Numbered from the stretch's first letter, positions 52,956-64,000 are shown. The stretch: 64,000 nt of DNA from Taenia hydatigena (GCA_036345935.2 JADWOT020000005.1:1116001-1180000); one strand, 5' to 3'. A program made the numbers and translations. The notes: a model not told the origin generated them from the letters alone.

Positions 52956-53140
52956 TGTAGCGTCCCGAGGCTCCCTTAAGGCATAAGAAGGCAAAGTGGC
53001 GGGGTAGAATACATATATTCACCGGACAGAGGGGAAAAGACTGCTGGCATGGCCCGGAGGCCAGCCCACGCAGCTAGAGCAATACGGCCACCTCTGTGAC
53101 CTTGACAGAAACTCGCATTTCTAACAAACAAAGTACTGCA
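52956..53140 (-). repeat. TRIM 3' LTR
   Basis: 185 bp; the downstream LTR in the element's own (minus) orientation. It contains the TATA-like GAATATATGTATTCTA. Confidence 0.85.
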
Positions 53141-53141
53141 T

Positions 53142-53159
53142 TGCCCCTCTCCTCTTTCG
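53142..53159 (-). other. TRIM polypurine tract
   Basis: Minus strand CGAAAGAGGAGAGGGGCA ends one base before the 3' LTR, where plus-strand DNA synthesis is primed in LTR elements. It is what fixes the element's orientation. Confidence 0.7.
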
Positions 53160-53646
53160 AGCGTCGTCCCCAACGCGCCCCTTGGTACATCTCCCGCGTC
53201 AGCCATCACAACATACTCAGTGCTGCAAGAAGCACTCACGAGCTAACCATGCCAGTCGCCGACATTCGACGCGATTGAGGCGATGCTTGACACCAACGTC
53301 AGTAATCCCTCTTGGCAGTGCATTGCACTTCGAGTTTCGTTTGGCTTGGGAACAGGCTTCAGAATAAGTGGTTCTGCCGACCATCAGTATGTCCTTAGGG
53401 GGGGCGTTAGCGCGCCGATCTCCTTAAGCAAGTATATTAGGGGTAATCTTTAAAACGAAACTTTCCAGGTGGTCCATGGCTAGTGTCGCTTCAGTTGTTG
53501 ATAGCTTTATTGTAGAACACGGAGAAGGGGTAGATGCCAGAGGTGGACGTCGTTCGTGGCCCATCCGTAGCACGTGCACTTCCTTCGCACCGCCGCAACA
53601 TGCCGCAGGCGGTAGAGATCGGGATAGACACCTATAGAGTTGGGTT

Positions 53647-53665
53647 CGCTTTCCGCTGCCGCCAA
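53647..53665 (-). other. TRIM primer-binding-site candidate
   Basis: Minus strand TTGGCGGCAGCGGAAAGCG directly follows the 5' LTR. The TGG start matches the complement of the CCA end of tRNAs. I cannot name the tRNA. Confidence 0.6.
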
Positions 53666-53850
53666 TGTAGCGTCCCGAGGCTCCCTTAAGGCAAAAGAAG
53701 GCAAAGTGGCGGGGTAGAATACATATATCCACCGGACAGAAGGGAAAAGACTGCTGGCATGGCCCGGAGGCCAGCCCACGCAGCTAGGGCAATATGGCCA
53801 CCTCTGTGACCTTGACAGAAAACGGCAGTTCTAACAACCAAAGTATTACA
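53666..53850 (-). repeat. TRIM 5' LTR
   Basis: 185 bp. The promoter-bearing LTR in the element's orientation. Transcription would run leftward from here. It differs from the other LTR at 12 positions by eye. Confidence 0.85.
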
Positions 53851-54284
53851 CCAGTGACCTTAAAAGAGGGGCAAATCGATATCCACGCCACGGAAATGAC
53901 GTCACGTGACCTTGGGGGCGGGATTTATTGATCATTGAGGGAGAAAAATACCCCCAGTGACCTAGGGAGGGGGCAAATCGATATCCAGGCCACAGAAATG
54001 ACGTTACGTGACCTTGAGGGCGGGATTTATTGATCATTGAGGAGAAAAACACCTCCAGTGATCTTGGGAGGGGGGCAAATTGATATCTAGGCCACGGAAA
54101 TGACGTCACGTGACCTTGATGGCGGGATTTATTGATCATTGAGGGAGAAAAACACCCCAGTGACCTAGGGAGGGGGCAAATTGATATCTAGGCCACGGAA
54201 ATGACGTCACGTGACCTTGATGGCGGGATTTATTGATCATTGAGGGAGAAAAACACTGCCAGTGACCTTGGGAGGGGGGCAAAT
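53851..54284 (+). repeat. 102-bp satellite array (four units plus a partial)
   Basis: Units begin at 53851, 53954, 54055 and 54157, with lengths 103, 101, 102 and 102. A partial unit begins at 54259 and ends near 54284. Each full unit has CCAGTGACCT, GGGGCAAAT, GATATC or GATATCTAGGCCAC, GAAATGACGTCACGTGACCT, then GGCGGGATTTATTGATCATT. Unit 2 has one change in the palindromic block (TGACGTTACGTGAC). Because 102 is divisible by three, a repeated reading frame stays open on the minus strand (MINKSR.QGHVTSF). That looks like a by-product of the period, not a gene. Confidence 0.9.
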
Positions 54285-56468
54285 CTGTTGAGGAATGAAG
54301 CCATCTTAAACCTGCAGCACCTCTGAGTGCTTTAATATCAGAACTGATTTTATCTAATCTACTTATACGTCTTAAGGTTACCTCATGAAACGGCACCATT
54401 CCAGCTCTTACACATGCTTAAGGAGCAATTTTATAATACAAAACTGGGATAAGTTGAGGTTTATCGACATTCTATGAAAAGTAGTAGCATGCTTTGAAGA
54501 GTACAACATCCGAGGAGCATAAAAGTACTGACTCGTCTCTGCAATTCACTACAGGCTTCGAGTTAAGATATTTATTTTGTTGGGTAATCAATACATTAAA
54601 AATAAATGTCAAAAAGCTTCGCCTTTATTTACCAATAAATAGCAAATTTTACGGCTTGCATCCCAACCATCTCCATCACAGGGTGAATACCAATGCGCAT
54701 TTTGGCTTTAAAAATTAGAACTGAGAGTATCTTTGTCATTCGGTATTACATACTTAATATGAGACATGTCAAATGGTTATTTCTCGTGAATATAGAAGCA
54801 TCCGCTCAACCTCTAGACCTCCAGCAAACGACTAAATAAAATTTGCACAAATTAAAGCGTGTAAGAGGCGGCAAACTAGGTCGTTCATCATTTTAATAAA
54901 AGCTCTGTTTTCAGCAAGTGCAAGTTGTTTGCCTTCAAATAGTCTGTTCTCTATTGGAAGGGAGTTCTGAGGAAGGGTTTCATAAACCTGCATTAGTTTG
55001 TAACGACGCTACAGCAGAATATTAAAATCCTGCCGATGATGCGCACAGTTTTGTTTGTTTATAAAAATTTCAAAAATGCCGCAACTGAGTAGGCATATAT
55101 GTCATGACATCGTTCCAATTCCCCCATCAAATTTGAACTATGATTGCTTTGTTCCTAAATGCTAAATTTGTGTCAAAGGTGGCTGTGTGTGATAGACGAA
55201 TTTTTATTTAAATTTCGATGCCAGAGTAATTAATGTACCTGAGCGATAAATGACACCAGCTCTTCTTTCCACTACTCACAGTTTAAAACGAACATTAACT
55301 GTAGACAAATAGACTGCTACGAAATAAAAGGAACACTGGATGTACATTAAGCATGCCTCTTTTGGACAAACCATCGCCTTTACCCGTATTTACCTTTACA
55401 GTTCTTGCTTACTTCTTGGGACGAAATTCATTTTCAATTTTCGCCAAATTTCTGGCAAATGGGGCGGTTTGTTTAATTTTGCATGCTATTGAGAAAATAA
55501 ATCTGACATCTGCTGCATTATCTCTGACACTAATCTTAACTTAAAATTGTGGGTACAATCACTGCTGATGACATTTCGGTAACCTTTAGTTTTATTTTCG
55601 TTATGCAGAGCGCTACTATATATTTGAGGTTTATCTTTACATAGAGCGTACTCTTTCTTCCTTACCATCATCGGCTTCAGTCCTTGCTCATCGGAACTTA
55701 TAGCATCTAAAGAGGAATACAGGTTCGTTTTAGGTTGGCTACTTGTTCAGTCGTACCTCCATAGATTTGCTACCTCGCCTATCACTTTCGAAGTCTTTTT
55801 TATTTGATATTTTGGCTTGGAAGGTGCGCTTATTCAAAACAAGTAAATCCCCTAATTGCTATCCTGATGAAGCACAAAAACTATCGAGGCCTAAAATTTA
55901 TGCTTCGCCTCCGGTATTTTGTCCGCATTTTGTATTTTAAATTTTCTTCGTATATTAAAATACAGGCTACATTGGAAGAATTCTTAAATAATTTTAAGTG
56001 TTTTCAAAGTAGAGCATTTTATGGTATACATCCAAACTATGCGGAGTTTTTAGATCGCAGTCCATTTTAAGTGGATCTGCAATTCATTTTACGACAACCG
56101 CTGGGGTTCGGATACTAAATGATGACCTGCCAATAAAGAGGAATTCGCTACTTTCGACGATGCCATCATTCACTTCATGTCTCTTAGACAGCCTTAATGG
56201 ATAGCTACTTCTGATATTGTCAGTCGGGTAGTAATAAAAAATCTTACGCAAAATTAAAATGCTTTGTTCACATTAATCATTGCATGCACGTCAGGTGTTT
56301 AAAATTTGCATGCATTTTGTGTGCCTCCATCCCATGAATAACTACAATTTCAGAGGGTCAGATAGCCGCAAATATTGCTCACATGCACGGATACTCGCCT
56401 CTTTGCTAATGTGGACCTCTATTGTGTTTACAACTGTTTCCAACCTGTCTGGATCCCTAGCATCTCAG
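54285..56468. other. No supported gene
   Basis: AT-rich. Open frames at 54494, 55353 and 55804 (plus) have no recognised motif. Confidence 0.4.
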
Positions 56469-57103
56469 AACGTAGGATTAACATGAGAAACACAGGCGAA
56501 GCTAATTTGGTCAAAGAACTGGCGTCGAGGCTTCGCTCAACACTTATTGAGCAGCTTTGGGACAAAGTGCAGCGGAAGAAAGTATTAACCCACCACTCGC
56601 CAACATCTAACCACAATAATAGTTCGACCGGCCATAAGAGCACTGCAAGTAAAAGGATCATACACATGCTTTTTGGTGATGCGAGACTTATGACGTGCTA
56701 TTACTAGCAAGATCTCTAAATAATATGGTGCCATGGCAAATCTTCGACAAGTGCAATGTGATCGGTTAAATGCGCTTATCTAAGCGCACGTCAACTGGGT
56801 TATGCCAAGAGACGACAACGGGATTCGAGAACTGCTACGCCTGCTTGCACTTCACTCCTCACACCGTCGTCGTAAGAGCTGCCGCACATTATTTTATTAT
56901 ATTAGAGAGATCTATTCTCAAGCGTATCCTATCCGTGCTTCTCTATTGCTATCGCTGCAGGCAATGATTCCCACCCTAAGCAAGATGTCAGACAATTCCA
57001 TTCAAAATGAGCAAATATCGAGGATTCAAAGCCTCATTCCAAACAAAACACGCCTAATAGAGCGAAGAGAACAAAAATCAAAATTAGACGGAATTCGACT
57101 TGG
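56469..57103 (+). CDS. Two candidate exons of an unknown protein
   Basis: Exon 1 (56469-56648) follows a good acceptor (CCCTAGCATCTCAG) and ends at A|GTAAAA in phase 1. It reads RRINMRNTGEANLVKELASR and then a charged helix-like stretch into a His/Ser/Asn-rich tail. A 136-bp intron follows. Exon 2 (56785-57103) starts after TTATCTAAG with the matching phase, stays open for 105 codons, and ends at GG|GTGATG. It reads RDDNGIRELLRLLALHSSHR early on and ends in a Lys/Arg/Glu-rich, probably helical segment. The second acceptor is weak; an alternative (GCTATCGCTGCAG before 56961) would shorten exon 2. Both parts look mostly alpha-helical. I recognise no family. I found no next exon I trust. Confidence 0.35.
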
Positions 57104-58387
57104 GTGATGTAAAGTTGCCCAAAGTGAAGCCATTTTAAGGCATATTAGACAAACTAAGAATTTGAAATTTGAGTAGATTTTGGCTATGAAGTTAGTTGAA
57201 TGCACCGCCAGTAAGCAGCTTAATGCACAAATATTTTCTGGTGATGCACACGTCCCTTAGAAAGTGCTCTTTACAATTGGTCAAGCATGCCCACAATTGT
57301 GCATGTAGATGCTTGCTCTCCTCTCGCTCTCATTTTTCATATTATGAATTTATTGTCCTAGAATGAAGAATGTGCTTGCTCCTACCATGCGGCTACAATG
57401 TGCGTCCTTTAGTTTGATGGCCGTGAATGGACGAAATGATGACCATCGGCAGGGGATCGATGTACTGCTTGTGGTGATTACATTTACTTGGTGCAGAGGT
57501 TTGTACTACTTAAGTGTTGGAAGTAGACGTCGATTTGTGAAAAAAAGTCTAGGAATGTGTGGGCACAGACCAAAGTGTGTCATTTACATGGCTCTGGCTT
57601 CAGCGTCCGCCGCCTCTAAGCTGGACTCACTGAAAGGACGAATGTCTGGCTTTTGTGATGCCATGAGGTAGAAAAGGGAGGTGGTTTTCATCAATTGTGC
57701 ACAACTAGTACACAATGTCATTGAAGATTTAAATGAATAAATTTCTTGCGCTAACGCCAAGGTCACTAGTTAAATTAGTGTGACAGAATGGCAGCGTCTT
57801 CATCTCGTTTAGCGATTTCTTTTGACGGTGATAAACAATCAATGCCTTTGCATGAGTATGTGGTTAAATGTATCACCTGAAATCTTTTAAATTGGAGCCA
57901 CTTGGCGTAAATTCGCTTGCTGAAATCAAGACTGTTTGATTAGTAACCTTTAGTACAAGTAATGGTCAACAGATCTGCAACTTGATCTTGCATGCAATGG
58001 AGACTAATTGTCCTCACGATCAGATACCGTTGCTTATAGAAGGGACAAAGTGCAACCCTATTCCCACTTGCTGAGTTACTAACGACCTGTTGATGCTCTG
58101 CGATTTTTAGCAGTTGCTGTGGTACGACAGCAAATCATAGTTATTAAAGTTCCAAAGGCAAATATATCATTATGCATCTCATAGAAATACGACAATAAAC
58201 ATCACCATTCAAGAGCATCTCTAGTGCGACTTCGTCTTCTAAAAAGCGGTCGGTTACACTGCTGGAGCTCCTACCAACTATGAAGAGCTTTACTTCATTC
58301 CGTCAAATCTAATCGGTATTATGTATGGCGATGCACTGCAATGCAATGATACTACATAATCAAGAGACGCGAATAAGTTCTAAGGCA
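57104..58387. other. No supported gene
   Basis: At 57600-57671 both strands are open with splice-like edges (plus SAASKLDSLKGRMSGF; minus SQKPDIRPFSESSLEA). They cannot both be real and I call neither. Confidence 0.35.
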
Positions 58388-58603
58388 ATTTTTGAATGCA
58401 ACCAATACCGCCTAAGTTCCGGCGCATCTCTACGGGAATGTGCTCGAGTACGAGCATTATTAGTAGACGCGCCCTTAATATATGACGAAAATTTTGCAGT
58501 TGGTGCTATTCTTCATCCTACTCAATGTTACTTGTGGAGGTGGATTTCGGCCCAATTATTTAGAAAATCAAAATTAAAGCACAAGATTTATGATGCATCA
58601 TAA
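58388..58603 (+). pseudogene. Gypsy-type RNase H fragment, decayed
   Basis: The frame ending in TAA at 58601-58603 reads ALLVDAPLIYDENFAVGAIL, then about 18 residues later LFRKSKLKHKIYDAS. In Ty3/Gypsy polyproteins the start of the RNase H domain reads L.VDAS..AVGAVL, followed by P(I/L).FFS.KL......Y. The order and spacing agree, apart from a small insertion after VDA. The residues before it (FECNQYRLSSGASL) fit the usual F..lK..L..A..L connection. No reverse transcriptase, integrase or LTR is visible nearby, and the frame stops early, so this is a remnant. The match is short, so the call is moderate. Confidence 0.4.
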
Positions 58604-61600
58604 TTATCGCAGTGCAAGGAATAGGGGTAGGGCTGTGGAAAATGGTGAACTTTTTGAGCGATAGACAGTGCGCCAATGACCTTATCATTGTTTTAGGTTT
58701 TCGCAATGCCGCATGGTACGAAAATTCCCTTCTACTTGGTGGAACTTGACAATAAACATTGTCGATTGCAACAGCGAGTAGCAAACATTCTTCGAATGTT
58801 TACAGCGGAGTTATGTTTGATGATCTCTGGATAAGCGAAAGAGAGACATGAGTAATTTTACGTGAATTTATTGGTGCAATAATCACACTCCTAATTTTTA
58901 AGATTTTGCGCCTTAGAAGAGGCGTGGAAAGCAAATAACTCGGTTTAATAACTACCGCATTTTAAGTTTTACTAGCTTTACACTTGTACCAGCATACGCC
59001 AAAACACGAAGGTACGTGTGTTGATTTTGATTGCCGCAGATCACAAGTTACACGGCGTTACAGCCAAGCATAACTTCACCTTTGGATTTCAGAAAGGGTT
59101 CATTGTCTAGGTCTGTGGTCAGCTCGCATTGGACGTGAAACGCCTATTTTGCCTGTTTTGACTTGTGTTTAAAAACGTGGAGAAGCTGCAGTAAATAGTG
59201 CCTTTGCTATCACTCGATAGTGGATAAAACTCAAAGAGGGGACCAGCGCCCTAACCTAGTCTCATCGCCAATTGCTTGATCGTCCCCCACCTATCAGTTC
59301 GCATACAAAACATATTAAATGCAACTGAAGCCTACTTAGGGCGGTGCCTTACTTCGGTTTTATTCTCTACGCCAAATAGCTTTAATTTATAGGATTTATC
59401 ATAATCGTACTCAAAGTGCTAATCATTTACTTAAATACTGCTCAGTCATTTATCCTTATGGCTTGTATAATTGAAGTTGTGAGAAATAGCGGAATAAGGC
59501 CCAAAATGTTTAATTTGGATTCATTTTATGAGTCATATTTGGCCGCTGCTCTAGTAAGTGAGATTGCGTAAGTTTGGTCGTACAGTTTTATTTATTTGCT
59601 AGAGGCCATTAATGCGCCAATTTTAGGGACAGAAAACGTAAAATAGCATAAATATTGCACATTATCTTATTATTGACGCAAAACTAAATAATAGGATTGA
59701 ATTCGTAAACTCGCCACTAACTGCGTCGGCCGAGTTCTTTTCAGATGTGTCGTTATCTTGTAGCATTTAAAATGTATGCAAATGAGTTTAGGTCAACAAC
59801 GTTGGAATTAGTTTGATTGGCGCAATACTTGAGGAAAGCTGAGTTAGCGCAAGTAAAAGGAGTTCTTCAATCCTGTCTTTCACACCACATTACAGATTGC
59901 AGCTACACTAGCAGTGACTATTTGTGAATGGTCACACTGTGTGGTCATATGTAGTCGTAGTGATGCAGATAACTTGTCTTAACCCGCGCTTCCATCTCCT
60001 CATCTATGAACACACTTATCTCAACTTAGAGTGGACATCAAACGCTTGTGAATGGAAGAAGCATTTTTTCTATCAAACAAGATGATAATTTTGTGTTTCG
60101 TGTGTCGCAGTCCAGATACTTGTAGAATATCGAGAAACTGGCAAATATCAAAAAATAAATTGATGCTGCAAGTTCTCTCCTAGGATGAAGAAAATACACA
60201 GAAACTTCCTTTAAGTCTGTTCTTCTACTTCTGATTATCTGTGTATTTTAGTGTAGGGACGCGGTAGAAGATTTCGCATTCATGGACAATTGTGCAATAG
60301 TAACAACTAGAAGCCCCTTCTTTACTACTGCCTGCATTCGCAGCACATGTGATCTGGCATATGGTCGACTCACCTAAGAACCAGTCATTCGATGATGATA
60401 CGGGTGAAAGAGACAAAGAACTGCTAGAATGAACATCAGCTTCCCATTTCCTATGAAAGGGCACACAAATCGGCCGCATCGTATGTTGCACAGTGAGGAG
60501 GTGTTCGAAAAGTGCACCCAGATAAGGACACCTCTTGGAAGGCGATCTTCAGCGCAAACTCTTTCATGCTCGATATTAACAAGTGATTTGCCACTGAGTC
60601 GGCCCGGTTGACGCACTATAATTAATTAGACAATTACGACTAGGAGACTCCGAGCTGTGGTGACCTGCTGCCGCTTGATGGGTTGGCGATCCGAATTTTG
60701 TTTCGAATTAGCCTTCCTAATTACAACTCTCTTCTCCACCTCTCATGCTCAAGTGTATCATCAGCGCATTCTAACAAAAGATGCCCCTCAACTTCCTCCC
60801 CATCTTCTTACTTCTGCTCCAAACAAGCAGTATTTTCCTGAATTCTTTTAGATAACTTCACTGACAACAGCGTATCCAACAGATCTCTAGCTTTATCTAT
60901 TCACTCATCTCATACCTTTTAAAACCATGCTTACTCCTTCCCACCGAATTCAACCGCCCAAACAGAAGGCTATTTTCTCTGTTGCCTGGCTATCCATCCA
61001 TACATATATCTAGGCCTTCGTAACTTCATTGAGTGGGGTGGACCCATGCCAAGCAAACAGCTCGAATCTTTTTCGCACGCCTTGCTTATTCATTTTAATA
61101 AAATATTGCACCCTCTTTTATCTTGATGCAAGAGCCATGATTTGCGTTAATTTCCTTCACGGCGGAACCTAGGTAAAATTAATGGAACAATCATGCACAT
61201 TTGTTGCCGCTAAACTCCGATGGCATGACTCATTAGACCCTTTAGTAAACCAGAAGTTGTATGATACACGTGCGGGAGAAAACAAATTGCCCTATTGCAA
61301 GAATGGGTGGAAATACTGCCACACCCCTTATTGCCTTTATCTTATTTGAAGCAATAAGCACAATTTTTGATTTACACAACCTTTTGGGATGAACAAAAGG
61401 ATACACACACAAAGATGCCGTACTTTTAACAGAGAGTAGTTTCGAGCTTTGAATGTGGTTGATCAAAATATTCCTATCTCGTCTATTTAGTGGTTTGTAT
61501 GTAAAGCGATGGCGCGCACTCATTGAAATCGTAGGAAAGGTAGTTGATCGGTGTTGTGCCATTTAGCGGTGATTAATTTAACCTGCTTAAGGAATTATTT

Positions 61601-64000
61601 AATGAACGCCTGTCATCACAAACTTGACAGTGCTATTGCTTTGGCTATCACTCTGCTAAGAAAGAGGAATCCTGCCTAGCCTCAACTCGTCCTTGTCTTT
61701 TACGCTCTCAACCACCTCAAAATTTTCTCCTTCGTAATTCCTTCCTTCCTGATGGGCGCATACCATGCACAAATTCGCATTATACGCCTAATAATGGTTG
61801 CTAATCCTCGTTACATTTCTCATATGCATAGGTGGCAACCAACCAATCGGCAAAGCTCATTAATCTGGGTAGGGGTTCTGGCGACCTTCTTGCAAGAAGG
61901 GACTATGAATGTCCGATGATGCAATAAATTAGAGTCGAATATGCATGATATGCACTTAAAGGACAAAGAATAATCTGGCTCGTTCCTCGTCAGCCGACTT
62001 TACCGCAGCAATATCTACTGCTTAAATGGGCGCTTCCAGTGGCCGAACTAAACTCTTTTATGAGCGTTGGCCACTGTGGTTTGTAAAGTAAACAAAGGTT
62101 TGCTGTTCGTGCTCTGATCTGCATTAGCAGGCGCAGAAATTTATTTTGAGCCACTCTAAATGATCAGCGTTACAAATGCCTGACAGCGTGTGCAGTTTAG
62201 CTTTTGATAAAGAGACGCAACAGCATTTCTCTGGTCACTCTTTACCTTCTAACAGTATGATACTTTAGCTGATTCGGAGAGCAAGTGCCAATCCGATTTC
62301 GACATCTAAAAATATGGGAAAAAAGACCATATCGACGAAATCCTGATTTGAGTTACTACATGAATCATGCAACCATTTGGGTATCGGCGTCATTACAGCA
62401 TTATTGAAACACCGTTTGGGCGGATGTAAGAAGTGGTTCATAAACTATGCGCCATGTTACTAAGTGCATCACATCCTATTTTTGACAAAAAATGTTAATA
62501 AATCTGCCACAATTCATTTCGAAAGAATTATGGTGGGTGTGCGCTTTATATTGATTGTGCATAAATAATTATCAGAATCTTTACAGCAAACAATCGTTTT
62601 GGATGATCAACCCAAAAATTGATTTATTCGACTGGTTGTAAATCTCCTTAAGTGCGATTGACATTGCCACGATTTTGGCATGACTTCAAGCACGTAAGCC
62701 CGTGATCTGTAATGAACTAGCCAGGACGTTTTTCGCGAGTTATTATCGTGTCCCATGATGGATCTTGTGTGCCCACCACGCCCTTCCAAAAACTGTGACT
62801 GTGTATGCTTCTTCCTAACAACGACTGCTCAGTATTTAATTCCCAGTTACAGCACTCAACATTGGATGCTCAGAGTCGATATACTCTAAGGTAAGCATGA
62901 ATTGAAACGGAAAGGCGGGTTACCATGCCCAAGCATATGTGCAGCAGGTGGTTGTGTAAGCATTGATGTGGCTGCCAAAGTAAATCTCGATTACTATTTA
63001 TCCACTAGTACAATAATTCCAGAAATGCAGTTATAAATTCATGCCATGATATCGGCGCTCAACTTCGGCCCATCAAATCACGCGCAGATTTTATTTAAAG
63101 AAATTCATGTCATTTTTAATTAGGAAAGTGCAACATACCTGAACTTTCACCTCTTTTGCCCATTTTACGGTGCTTTTGTAGTTCTTAGACAAAATATGAA
63201 AAGCGCGATCTTTTTCTGCCACCTTAGAACTTTTATCGAATTGGTTGACATTGCATGAATAGATAGTTGCCGCATTACAGTTATTTGCGTAAATAAATGC
63301 CAAGGTATAAGTCTATACTCACCAAGGCGCTCCAGAAGGAGTCCACATTCGCAAAGCACTAAAATGTCTAAATAGAGATCATGATTTTTCGTCCTCGGAA
63401 GGACTTATGGTAATTCACGGGTACAATAACAGTTCGACCTTCTTCCGATTCGACGGCTTCTGTTTCCAACCAAGGCTTCCAACTTACCAGCTTGCTATGC
63501 AGTCCGAGAATACGACAAAGCTCTTTTAATCTTTTTTAATCAGCACTTTAATTTTACCCAACTAACTTGCGCATCACTGTGTGTTTGACAAAAGGTTTGC
63601 ACCTTTTGGCGATTTACTTCCCATGCACATTCCGTCGCTGCCCTGAATGATTTGACGGTTTGCATTAGCCCAGCAGCTGAAAAGCATGGTATGCACATGG
63701 CATCACTTTAATAATAAGAGGGCTAAAATGCAGCTGCCTTAAAATAAATTTTAAAATCATTTTCTGCATGTGTTCTTTCACTAATTCAGGCAAATCTTTT
63801 TCGTAGCAAGATTAAATTTTTGGGCCAATGCAAAAATCACCAGACCGTATTGGCGTGACATAAGCAGTGTAACCAACCTACTTACGCTGTCACGTACCTT
63901 CACCTGAGTAAATTAGGAGATTTAGGCCAAAGCGACCAACATCCTGCTCACGTCAGTCATATGTGTACCATTCTGGCGCAAATATCGGCTACGGTTGTTA
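58604..64000. other. No supported gene
   Basis: Mostly AT-rich. One segment, 60344-60432 (plus), follows a good acceptor (CCTGCATTCGCAG) and reads VDSPKNQSFDDDTGERDKEL before a stop. It is protein-like but isolated, so I leave it uncalled. Confidence 0.4.

Larger units (their letters stand above)
52956..53850 (-). mobile_element. TRIM (miniature LTR retrotransposon), full-length
   Basis: An 895-bp element with two 185-bp direct LTRs and a 525-bp interior. Read on the minus strand, each LTR starts TGNA and ends GCTACA. A primer-binding-site candidate, TTGGCGGCAGCGGAAAGCG, abuts the 5' LTR (53665 downward). A polypurine tract, CGAAAGAGGAGAGGGG, lies just before the 3' LTR (53142-53159). The host bases CCAG flank both sides (52952-52955 and 53851-53854), a 4-bp target-site duplication. 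The interior has no gag or pol, only short frames, so it must borrow enzymes from another LTR element. Twelve differences between the LTRs (about 6.5%) mean the insertion is not recent. Structure and size match the ta-TRIM family reported from taeniid tapeworms; family membership itself is inferred. Confidence 0.85.

Noticed and set aside
53424..53779. Frames of 102 and 90 codons in the TRIM interior and LTR
   Set aside because: They straddle LTR and interior and match no gag, protease, polymerase or integrase motif. TRIMs are non-coding.
53846..54399. Minus-strand frames with a repeated MINKSR.QGHVTSF peptide
   Set aside because: They are the 102-bp satellite read in one frame; a period divisible by three keeps the frame open. 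The units vary in length (101-103), which breaks the frame between units.
57584..57766. Minus-strand SQKPDIRPFSESSLEA frame versus plus-strand SAASKLDSLKGRMSGF frame
   Set aside because: Both have splice-like edges, they exclude each other, and neither has a known motif.
60344..60611. Two plus-strand exon-like frames separated by exactly 36 bp with GT...AG ends
   Set aside because: The length matches the tapeworm mini-intron peak, but joining them puts the second in the wrong frame and gives an early stop.
1..64000. CRISPR arrays, bacterial operons, rRNA genes, a flatworm spliced-leader RNA gene
   Set aside because: Looked for by eye; no regularly spaced short repeats, Shine-Dalgarno-led gene runs, conserved rRNA segments or recognisable spliced-leader sequence were seen.

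Overview
The window looks like nuclear DNA of a parasitic flatworm, most likely a tapeworm. The evidence is cumulative and inferential. Base composition is AT-leaning. Coding sequence, where visible, comes in short exons bounded by GT...AG signals. There are no operons, ribosome binding sites, tRNA or rRNA genes. There is also a 895-bp LTR element too small to code for anything, with the build of the terminal-repeat retrotransposons in miniature described from taeniid cestodes (ta-TRIMs). I cannot name the species. Almost all open frames over 60 codons are chance frames; none is an intact single-exon gene.

Layout. 1-7950: gene-free. 7951-10170 and 17049-19285: two diverged copies of one ~2.2-kb repeat, each starting with a foldback unit that has inverted arms of about 240 bp. 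14752-15177: two possible plus-strand exons. 21070-23905: a second inverted-repeat structure with ~430-bp arms. 27989-28598: a minus-strand C2H2 zinc-finger gene fragment in which fingers are rebuilt across phase-matched introns. 35100-36300: pyrimidine-rich sequence with microsatellites. 38955-39745: a mariner/Tc1-type transposase fossil (minus). 41856-42300: the last exon and poly(A) signal of a GT14 (core-2/I-branching type) glycosyltransferase gene (minus). 44060-46835: a ~1-kb tandem duplication that has kept matching minus-strand splice sites. About 48.1 kb: base-composition asymmetry flips from A+C-rich to G+T-rich on the plus strand, as expected between divergent transcription units. 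52654-54284: a solo LTR, a TRIM, and the satellite array the TRIM inserted into. 56469-57103: two phase-matched candidate exons of unknown function. 58388-58603: a decayed Gypsy-type RNase H fragment. 58606-64000: nothing secure.

How it fits together. The glycosyltransferase exon, the duplicated block and the strand asymmetry all point to one minus-strand transcription unit reading from about 48 kb down to 41.85 kb. Most of the rest is intronic or intergenic DNA shaped by non-autonomous mobile elements. The most distinctive locus is the TRIM inserted into a 102-bp satellite whose units each carry a CRE (TGACGTCA) fused to a CACGTG box, beside an oppositely oriented solo LTR.
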